Source of the DNA: Nocardioides sp. JS614
GTDB lineage: Bacteria > Actinomycetota > Actinomycetes > Propionibacteriales > Nocardioidaceae
NCBI RefSeq assembly: GCF_000015265.1
Contig: NC_008699.1
Location: forward strand, 4,921,872-4,985,871
DNA length: 64,000 bases
Reading direction: 5' to 3'
Position 1 is the stretch's first letter; each line of letters opens with the position of its first letter. The translations under genes and the position numbers were made by a program. Shown here piece after piece: positions 7,298-13,008 of the stretch. The notes beneath the pieces are model-generated. The model was given only the letters and a program-made list of their open reading frames with translations, was not told the DNA's origin and did no database searches.

Positions 7298-8538
7298 ATG
7301 AGTGTCACCCCGATCCAGCCGGCCACGCGAGTTTGCGCGGGCCTCGACTGGGCCAAGGACGACCACGTCGCGTGCATCGTCGACGCCGACGGCGAGGTCC
7401 TGGACCGGTTCAGTGTGGCCCACACCGCGGCCGGACTGCGGCGCCTGGTCATCCGGCTGCTCAAGGCCGGCGTGGACGAGGTCGGCATCGAACGCCCCGA
7501 CGGGCCGGTCGTCGACGCCCTGCTGGCCGCCGAGCTCACCGTGCTGGTCATCGCGCCGGCCCAGGTCAAGAACCTGCGCTCGCGCTACGGCTCGGCGGGC
7601 AACAAGGACGACCGGTTCGACGCCTACGTGCTGGCCGACGTGGTCCGCACCGACCGACGTCGCCTCACCCCACTGACCCGCTCGACCCCAGCCGCGCAGG
7701 CGATGCGTTCCTCCGTGCGTGCCCGTCGGGATCTGGTCGAGCACCGTGTCGCAGCTGCGAACCCGCTCCGCGCCCACCTGCAGGTCGTGTTCCCCGGCAT
7801 CGTGGACCTGTTCGCCGCCCTGGACTCGGCGGTCAGCCTGAGTTTCCTCGAGCGATTCCCCACCCAGGCCAAGGCCGACTGGCTCACCGTCGACCGGCTC
7901 GCAGCCTGGCTCGCCAAGGTCGCCTACTCCGGCCGCACCGACCCCGCCGTGCTGCACGCCCGGCTCCTGGCCGCGCCCCGCGGCACCACCGGCCCCGAAG
8001 CCGGGTTCCACGCCGCCACCACGCTGGCGTTCGTCGCACTCCTTCGGACCCTGAACACCCAGATCGCCGCGCAGGCCGACTCGATTGCCGAGCAGCTCGA
8101 CATCCACCCCGACGCGCACATCGTGAAGTCGCTGCCCCGATCCGGGACCGTGCGCGCTGCTCGCCTGCTCGCCGAGATCGGCGACGCCCGCGGCAGGTTC
8201 CCCACCGCGGACTCGCTGGCCTGCCTGGCCGGCGTCGCGCCCTCGACCCGCCAGTCCGGCAAGGTCAAAGCGGTCACCTTCCGCTGGGGAGCCGATAAGG
8301 AACTCCGCGACGCCCTGTGCGACTTCGCCGCCGACTCCCGACACGACAACGCCTGGGCCGCCGACCTCTACAACCGCGCCCGGGCCCGCCACCAGACCAC
8401 CCCCACGCCGTGCGGATCCTGGCCCGCGCCTGGGTCGACGTCATCTGGCGCTGCTGGCAAGACCACGTCGCCTACGACCCCGACCAACACCGAGCGCTCC
8501 AACGCACCCTCAACCAACACACCACGAACGCCGCCTGA
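7298..8538 (+). pseudogene. IS110-family transposase with a frameshift
   Basis: The start is the ATG at 7298. The N-terminal DEDD RuvC-like domain is intact: CAGLDWAKDDHVACIVD, then VGIERPDGPVV, then AGNKDDRFDAYVLADV. The C-terminal Transposase_20 domain with its serine (LAGVAPSTRQSGK) follows around residues 255-330. Around 8393 the frame changes. The expected continuation HPHAVRILARAWVDVIWRCW is found in the neighbouring frame, ending at the TGA at 8538, whereas the original frame runs on as unrelated sequence. A single lost C in CACCACGACC would explain this. The intact protein would have been about 413 residues. A functional programmed slip is possible but less likely. Confidence 0.85.
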
Positions 8539-8565
8539 CACAGCGGACGTTGACACAGGGCAACT

Positions 8566-8800
8566 CATGCGGGCGCACCGCAAGCGGGCCGCCGACGAGG
8601 GCTTCCAGGTGACCTACCGCCAGCATCGGCCGATGGTCGAACGCTCCATCGCCTGGCTCACCCGCGGTGCCAGACGCGTCCCCTACCGAGGTGTGGAGAA
8701 GAACAACAACTGGCTCCACCACCGCGTCGCCGGCCTCAACCTGCGTCGACTCCTCGCACTGGGCCTCACCATCGAGGACGGGGCCTGGGTCCTGGCCTGA
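8566..8800 (+). pseudogene. IS1182-family transposase, C-terminal fragment
   Basis: After the IS110 insertion the IS1182 transposase resumes with LMRAHRKRAADEGFQVTYRQ and continues through HRPMVERSIAWLTRGARR and HHRVAGLNLRRLLALGL to its natural stop at 8800. This region holds the glutamate of the DDE triad (MVERSIAWL), so the split removes catalysis from the N-terminal fragment. The fragment happens to be in frame with the first part of the IS110 transposase frame, but that fusion is fortuitous. Confidence 0.85.
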
Positions 8801-8984
8801 ACAGCCACCGTGCGGCCTTGCCTGCCACCCGCAAGCCGCGCACCATGGGCGCAGGCGGGCGGAACGACCCCGTTGTCGCACCCAGAGTGCTGACCTGAAA
8901 TGCCGCTCGACGGCCCATTGGTGGTGTTCCGCCCGCCGCCCACGCCACCACCACCCTCGAGATGACGCCTTCTTCAGCAGTCTC

Positions 8985-9537
8985 CTAGGACGCGACCCCA
9001 ACCGGGCTTGCGCCGTAGCGGCCATCGAGCCATCGCCGGAGCCGTGCCGAGTTGTCCGGTCGCCATCGCCGACGCTGGGAAGTCGGCAGCCGTCCTCAAT
9101 ACCGCCTTCCGGCACCACAACGAGGTGTTGGCGCGCTTTGGACAGGCGGGGATTGCTGATCCCATCCTCAAGGTGGAGGGATGGGCACACGACCTCATCC
9201 CAGGACCTGCTCGGCATACCTGGAGTCCAACCAACCCGCCCCTGACGGACGGGTCCCGCGCCTCCGCAAGGCCAGGCAGGTCCATGTTGAGCCCTCGATG
9301 ATGCGACCGATGTCTTGATGGCTGTTGGTGAGACTCGTTCAGGTCATCGCCGAGGTGACTGACTGCCCGGGGTGGCGAAGATGTCCTTGCACAGCGTTAG
9401 CGTCTTCCCAGGTGGCCGCAACTGGACCACCCTGAGTCCAGATTTGACGTCACGTCCAGAAGCGACCGGGGCCTCGATGCTATTCACACGCCGGATCAAT
9501 CGCGTCTCCCAGAGACCCGTGAAGGGTCGTGCGGGGC
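8985..9537. other. Unassigned stretch behind the insertion sequence
   Basis: The stretch starts with the right CTAG duplication (8985-8988). Open frames exist on both strands, but none has a credible start signal, codon pattern or family resemblance. Composition is mixed. It is probably decayed mobile or accessory DNA; I see no gene I can support. Confidence 0.4.
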
Positions 9538-9888
9538 TCAAGCCGAAGAGCGGGTGCTCTCGCTCGGCTCTTCGGTCTCGGCAGACCCGTTGGCAAGAGC
9601 GCGACACAGGTGCACGAGCCGGTTCCAGGTCTCTCGATCAGGTTCGCCCGGTAGGTCGTAGTACAAGGCGCTCCGCCGTCCGGTTCGAGGCAGCGCCAAA
9701 ATGACTCCAGCCTCGTGCAACTTCAGCAGAACTGCCCGGACCAGGTTGTGGGCAACGCCCAACTTTGCAGCGAGCGCTTGGGCATGGGTTGGCGCGAGGT
9801 CGTTCAGTTGCAGAACCACCTCGACAACCTTCTCGTTGCCGAAGATTGCCGCTGATGCGCGGCGAGCCTCGGACAGTGCCTCGCTCAT
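9538..9888 (-). CDS. Winged-helix transcriptional regulator
   Basis: A 116-residue protein with a single winged-HTH domain at about residues 18-90. A first helix pair (NEKVVEVVLQL) is followed by the HTH HAQALAAKLGVAHNLVRAVL, then KLHEAGVILALPRTGRRSALYY as helix end and beta-wing. The C-terminus is a short Ser/Glu-rich tail. It resembles MarR/ArsR-type repressors but lacks metal-binding cysteines. It is divergent from a DUF5678-like gene, and the 76-bp spacer contains TAGCG/CGCTA repeats likely to be its operator. It is probably the repressor of the island cassette. Confidence 0.72.
   Translation of the reverse strand: MSEALSEARRASAAIFGNEKVVEVVLQLNDLAPTHAQALAAKLGVAHNLVRAVLLKLHEAGVILALPRTGRRSALYYDLPGEPDRETWNRLVHLCRALANGSAETEEPSESTRSSA
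9543..9575. terminator. Hairpin at the 3' end of the winged-helix gene
   Basis: CCGAAGAGC (9543-9551) pairs perfectly with GCTCTTCGG (9567-9575) around a 15-nt loop. It overlaps the last codons of the regulator gene. Confidence 0.4.
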
Positions 9889-9925
9889 CGTGTCTAGCGT
9901 ACTTCGTGTAGCGCATCGCTATACC
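9889..9925. promoter_or_regulatory. Probable operator between divergent genes
   Basis: Read on the minus strand, the spacer contains TAGCGATGCGCTA, a perfect 5-bp inverted repeat around 3 bp. A further CGCTA follows about 10 bp later, just before the ATG of the winged-helix gene. This spacing suits a dimeric winged-helix repressor that controls itself and the divergent gene. Confidence 0.5.
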
Positions 9926-9964
9926 GCCCACGCGGTTCGGACTAGCCAAGGTGGGGGATGGAAT

Positions 9965-10210
9965 ATGAAGAGCCGACTCCGTAGGCTGAAGTACCGAAGC
10001 CGTACGAAAGTTGAGGCCGTCAACGTGACGATGACCGGTGCTGGTCAGGATCAGTGGGTAGCGCTGAAGGACGGCAAGGTGCTTGCGGTCGGCGCCACGA
10101 CCGCTGACCTCATTCGAGGGGTCCGACAACTCGGTGAGTCCGGACGAGGAGCGACTATCGAGCACCGCGGAGGACGTTCCATGCATCCGAGCGGATCTTC
10201 GCGCGACTAG
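9965..10210 (+). CDS. DUF5678-like small protein
   Basis: An 81-residue protein. After a very basic start (MKSRLRRLKYRSRTK) it contains a DUF5678-like core, QWVALKDGKVLAVGATTADLIRGVRQLG. This is the W-V-A-L / V-x-A-x-G / L-x-x-L pattern of that family, whose role is unknown and which is often seen beside toxin-antitoxin-like or mobile genes. The start is ATG 9965 behind a G-rich GGGGGATGG site. It is divergent from the winged-helix regulator and convergent with the NUDIX gene, overlapping its end by 4 bp. Confidence 0.62.
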   Translation: MKSRLRRLKYRSRTKVEAVNVTMTGAGQDQWVALKDGKVLAVGATTADLIRGVRQLGESGRGATIEHRGGRSMHPSGSSRD

Positions 10211-10836
10211 CCAGACCCAAGCAGGGCTCCACTTCTGACCAGGATCGCTGACCAAGGATCAAGGCTCGGTAGCAAGCGGCGTAGTTGGCGACCTGGCCAC
10301 ATCCGTGTGGAGAAGGCGGAGTCCACGGCGAACTCCTCGAACGCCGTGACGTCCACATCCATCGAACGTCCCAGCGTGGCCCGGTACACGAACGCCACGT
10401 GCCGCGACGCGTCGAGTCCGCGCGGGTCAACGACCATTCCGACTGATTCGAGCGCTCCTGGATCGAGTTGGAGGCTTAGTTCCTCCCGCAGTTCGCGCAA
10501 CAACGTAGTCCGTAGGAGCGTCTCGAAGTTCACCTCGGGCGGGAGATCCGCGCCAGCAGGTGGTTCAACATGACCCCCGATAACCAACGACAACCGCGAT
10601 CTGAGTGACTTGCGCGCTTCATCCACCCGTTGAAGCAAGAGATAGTTGCCTGCCGAGTCGCACAGCACAGCGGCGGGGATGGCCTGTACTGCATTCGTCG
10701 ATCGCTCTGCGGCGGTCCGTGCCTCCCACCAGCAGTCGTCTCCGATCGCGCCGAGGTCCATCTCTCCGAGAGCCGGCGTGAACGGCTCGAACCCGGTTAT
10801 CAGGCGGCGAGAGAAGACCAGCACCTTCCCAGTCAT
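10207..10836 (-). CDS. NUDIX hydrolase-like protein coupled to a kinase
   Basis: A 209-residue NUDIX-fold protein. The NUDIX box is recognisable at about residues 96-135: GGHVEPPAG, then a 10-residue insertion, then LLRTTLLRELREELSLQL. The RELREEL portion holds the metal-binding glutamates; the usual final Gly is Ser. The N-terminal VLVFSRRLITGFEPF resembles the 'predicted phosphoesterase, MutT/NUDIX' group (COG4112). It would hydrolyse a nucleoside diphosphate-X substrate; identity unknown. Its ATG overlaps the stop of the upstream kinase gene (ATGA, 10833-10836), so the pair is made together. This coupling suggests a phosphorylate/hydrolyse nucleotide cycle. Confidence 0.78.
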   Translation of the reverse strand: MTGKVLVFSRRLITGFEPFTPALGEMDLGAIGDDCWWEARTAAERSTNAVQAIPAAVLCDSAGNYLLLQRVDEARKSLRSRLSLVIGGHVEPPAGADLPPEVNFETLLRTTLLRELREELSLQLDPGALESVGMVVDPRGLDASRHVAFVYRATLGRSMDVDVTAFEEFAVDSAFSTRMWPGRQLRRLLPSLDPWSAILVRSGALLGSG

Positions 10837-11567
10837 GGCATCTGCGCCTCCATCAGGCCCAGCATGACCTCGACGACAAGCCTGGCTGAGTTCTCAAGCG
10901 ATGCTTCGGTCGTGCTCGTATCGAGGCCCAGGAAGAACGGGAACAGGTGCTTATGCTGGTCTTGCACACTGTCGTAGACCACGTTCAGTTCCGCGAGTGA
11001 CTCGGGGTTCATCGCTCGCCCCGTCTTCTCTACCAACTTGTTCTCGTTCTCGCGCTGCATGGCATCAGCGGGGTCGGCCTGCATCAGGACCACGATGTCG
11101 ATAGACGCACGCCAGTTTTCCAGCATGATGAACTCAACAACAACATCCGCGGTTGCCCGGTCTACTTCGCCGGTCTTGGCTAACCACTCGAACCAGGCAA
11201 CAGTGTCAAACAACCCACGATCGAGGATGCCGATGTCGAACCGCTCGGGTTGATGGACGATCTCGATCACCTGCCGAATGGCGTAACTGGCGTTCCACGC
11301 GTTGTACGCGGTGAGATCGCTCTTGAAGTGACTCGGCGTCCGGCGGGAAGCCCCCTCGCTTGGTGTCGCTACCTTGAAGCCAGTGCGATGGAAGAAGTGG
11401 CGGACGGCTTCGATGCACGTCGACTTGCCGCTCTTCGGCGTGCCTGCAAACTCGATGAGGATCGGTCGCGGCTGATCGTTCAGTCCACGAGCGGGCGAGT
11501 TGCCGTCTTCCCGGAGCCAGCGCAGCACCTCCTGCGCACGCTTCACAAGATCGCTATGGTCCTGCAT
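10833..11567 (-). CDS. P-loop nucleotide/thymidylate-kinase-like protein
   Basis: A 244-residue P-loop NTPase. Walker A is ILIEFAGTPKSGKSTCIEAV (about residues 37-56). A DRG motif (IGILDRGLFDTVAWFEWL, near 115) is the DRx/DRG signature of deoxynucleoside and thymidylate kinases. A lid-like basic segment (MQRENENKLVEKTGRAMNPE) lies near 190. No AAA+ second region is seen, so a small-molecule kinase is more likely than a motor. It is translated immediately upstream of the NUDIX gene. Comparable kinase-NUDIX partners occur in phage and defence islands, but this particular role is inference. Composition is lower in G+C than the chromosome. Confidence 0.72.
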   Translation of the reverse strand: MQDHSDLVKRAQEVLRWLREDGNSPARGLNDQPRPILIEFAGTPKSGKSTCIEAVRHFFHRTGFKVATPSEGASRRTPSHFKSDLTAYNAWNASYAIRQVIEIVHQPERFDIGILDRGLFDTVAWFEWLAKTGEVDRATADVVVEFIMLENWRASIDIVVLMQADPADAMQRENENKLVEKTGRAMNPESLAELNVVYDSVQDQHKHLFPFFLGLDTSTTEASLENSARLVVEVMLGLMEAQMP

Positions 11568-11637
11568 TCTCGCTCCCAGCGGTCATCGTTTCGACAGCAT
11601 GTATGCGCCGAGCAACGTCGACAGGATAGAGGTGCAC

Positions 11638-12171
11638 ATGAGTGCTACAGCGCTTGTAGTGGAGTTACTGGTTGTCGGTAGCGGCGCCTCTCTGTGGCTA
11701 ACGCTGCTTGCCCTGACCGTCTTCGACTACACCTGGCTACCAGCGACCTTCTCGGTTGACCCGATTCTGGCGATCATCGCCCTACCTTTCCTGTACGTCC
11801 TGGGGATACTCATGGACCGATTGGCGGACGCAGCGTTCTCGAAGTGGGCGAAGCGTCTTCGCGATACGGCCTTCCCGACGAAGACCGAATTTCAGGCCGC
11901 TAGGGTCAAGGCGGCCCAGAAGGAAGCCGTTTGGGCCATGTTCGAATACGGCCGAACCCGGATGCGCATCGCGCGGGGCTGGGCCGTAAACGCCGCTCTC
12001 CTGACCATCGCCGGGAACGTCTTCATCTGGACGAGGCTCCCAACCGACGTTCCACGAACCCAGATCACCGCCTTTGGCTCCGTTTGTGCCATCGCAGTGC
12101 TCCTCGGATGTTGCCTGTCGTGGAAGGACCTGATCGAGTCCGAAACCCTCGCCCTGAAAGGGCAGACGTAG
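11638..12171 (+). CDS. Island membrane protein with four predicted helices
   Basis: A 177-residue protein with membrane segments at about residues 5-25 (LVVELLVVGSGASLWLTLLA), 40-58 (ILAIIALPFLYVLGILM), 118-135 and 143-162 (ITAFGSVCAIAVLLGCCLSW). Between helices 2 and 3 lies a charged cytoplasmic helix (WAKRLRDTAFPTKTEFQAAR). GATAGAGGTG precedes the ATG at 11638. No family is recognised. It is convergent with the Cas2-like gene, and the two open frames overlap by about 280 bp on opposite strands. The membrane/hydrophilic pattern is too regular for a shadow, so I regard it as real. A membrane effector role is conceivable but unproven. Confidence 0.65.
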   Translation: MSATALVVELLVVGSGASLWLTLLALTVFDYTWLPATFSVDPILAIIALPFLYVLGILMDRLADAAFSKWAKRLRDTAFPTKTEFQAARVKAAQKEAVWAMFEYGRTRMRIARGWAVNAALLTIAGNVFIWTRLPTDVPRTQITAFGSVCAIAVLLGCCLSWKDLIESETLALKGQT

Positions 12172-12485
12172 CACCATCCAAGGTCTCCGGGAAGCGAAAC
12201 CCGCCCTCCCTCAGACCGCCAGACGGACTTCTGGAGCCAGTCGGTCTGCGAGGACCCGACGTTGTACGACGCCCAGGTGCCACTCATCTGCGTGACGAGG
12301 AGCGAGTCGTTGTCGTCGATCACGGCCTTGAGACGGTCGCGCACCTGGACAGCCGTCAGGTCCGTGCTGGCGATCCACAGCGATTCCAGGGCGTGGCACC
12401 AGCCGCCAAGACTCTTGGTCGCGGCGTACAGATCGTCGTAGTTGTGTCCAGGCTTGGACAGGTCATAACTCACGGTGTGAAGCAT
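11892..12485 (-). CDS. Cas2-like 'SinR family' protein with an unusual C-terminal extension
   Basis: The first 88 residues (12222-12485) match the small ferredoxin-fold family annotated 'SinR family protein'. That family is unrelated to the Bacillus regulator and related in fold to Cas2/VapD: MLHTVSYDLSKPGHNYDDLY, SLGGWCHALESLWIAS, LLVTQMSGTWASYN, WLQKSV. Family members normally end here. In this copy the frame stays open for another 109 codons across the convergent membrane-protein gene and looks like antisense shadow, so a stop has probably been lost or the frame shifted. A GAGGAAG site precedes the ATG. The family is frequent in mobile and defence regions; no CRISPR array is nearby. Activity unknown. 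Confidence 0.6.
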   Translation of the reverse strand: MLHTVSYDLSKPGHNYDDLYAATKSLGGWCHALESLWIASTDLTAVQVRDRLKAVIDDNDSLLVTQMSGTWASYNVGSSQTDWLQKSVWRSEGGRVSLPGDLGWCYVCPFRARVSDSIRSFHDRQHPRSTAMAQTEPKAVIWVRGTSVGSLVQMKTFPAMVRRAAFTAQPRAMRIRVRPYSNMAQTASFWAALTLAA

Positions 12486-12982
12486 CTGACGTCTTCCTCA
12501 CCTGTTCGGCAATTGATTCTGGTTGGGTGAGGGCCATACAGTTCGGGGTGTTCACCGGGTTACGTATGGGCCCTCCTGAGGCCGAGCATTGGCGTGCTCG
12601 GCCCCAGATGCTCCTAAGCGTTCCGATTGGTCTCCTCCTCTCCGTCGGCTCGGTTCGCCGGAACAAGATCTTCGTCGACCTGCGCACGTGGCGTGGTGTC
12701 ATCGGGGAGCGGTTCGTTCGGCTTCAACCCGAGGATCACGGTCGTGGGGTCCGACTCGCTGTCCCCGTTGTTGCGCGCCAGCGTGATGCGAGTGCGCGCG
12801 TACCAGCGCTGCGCGGCGTCTCGTCGGCGGCGGCGCCACCCCGCGTCTGTACGGCGAGCGATTGCGAAGCCCAGCGTCGTCGGTTGCTTGGGTTCCGGTA
12901 GCGCGCTACCGGTCGGGCCGCCGCGTTTGCGGCACGTCGGGGCCTCAATGACGAGTGACCTGAAACGAAACGGGCCTTGTCT
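12486..12982. other. Right part of the island with one weak open frame
   Basis: A minus-strand frame (12614-12985, 123 residues, ending GLKPNEPLPDDTT then an acidic tail) might be a small protein, but its ATG lies at the edge of the terminal repeat without a ribosome binding site. No other feature is supported. The segment 12486-12610 presumably contains the promoter of the Cas2-like gene. Confidence 0.3.
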
Positions 12983-13007
12983 CATCTGTATCCGAGATTC
13001 GCATCCG
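12983..13007 (-). repeat. Right copy of the 25-bp inverted repeat, abutting the dnaB stop codon
   Basis: This is the reverse complement of 4055-4079 with two mismatches. The dnaB TGA (13009-13011) lies one base outside it, so the island begins immediately behind the last dnaB codon. Confidence 0.7.
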
Positions 13008-13008
13008 G

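Larger units (their letters stand above)
7045..8565 (+). mobile_element. IS110-family element inserted in the IS1182 transposase gene
   Basis: The element is about 1.52 kb and has no terminal inverted repeats, as usual for IS110. The insertion boundaries are visible because the host transposase reading frame resumes exactly: CACGACC-AG-CT on the left and CTCATGC on the right, with the CT core present at both junctions. It carries a roughly 250-bp non-coding left part containing a bridge-RNA candidate, followed by a DEDD transposase gene that has lost one base. The left donor sequence ACAGGGC-AA-CT ends the element, and CTCACTG begins it. Confidence 0.9.
5631..8984 (+). mobile_element. IS1182-family insertion sequence, interrupted by an IS110 element
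   Basis: The terminal inverted repeats begin GAGACTGCTGAA at both ends (5631-5642 and, reversed, 8973-8984) and then diverge with scattered matches. CTAG flanks both sides. The element carries one transposase gene, cut after codon HDQL by a 1519-bp IS110 insertion at a CT dinucleotide (7045-7046 / 8564-8565). Without the guest it would be 1835 bp, a normal size for this family. Because its transposase is split, it cannot move without help. Confidence 0.88.

Noticed and set aside
8985..9537. Short open frames behind the IS1182-type element
   Set aside because: Several overlapping frames on both strands, none with start signals or recognisable domains; probably decayed DNA.
11892..12485. Evidence for a CRISPR system because of the Cas2-like fold
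   Set aside because: No repeats, no cas1 and no effector genes are present; the SinR-type family occurs independently of CRISPR. It is also not the Bacillus biofilm regulator SinR.
12614..12985. A 123-residue minus-strand frame at the right end of the island
   Set aside because: Its ATG lies at the inner edge of the terminal repeat with no ribosome binding site, and no family resemblance; kept only as a weak possibility in the gene-free segment.
4055..13007. The 25-bp repeats as integrase att sites or a tRNA remnant
   Set aside because: They are inverted, not direct; no integrase gene lies between them, and no tRNA fold was recognised around either copy.
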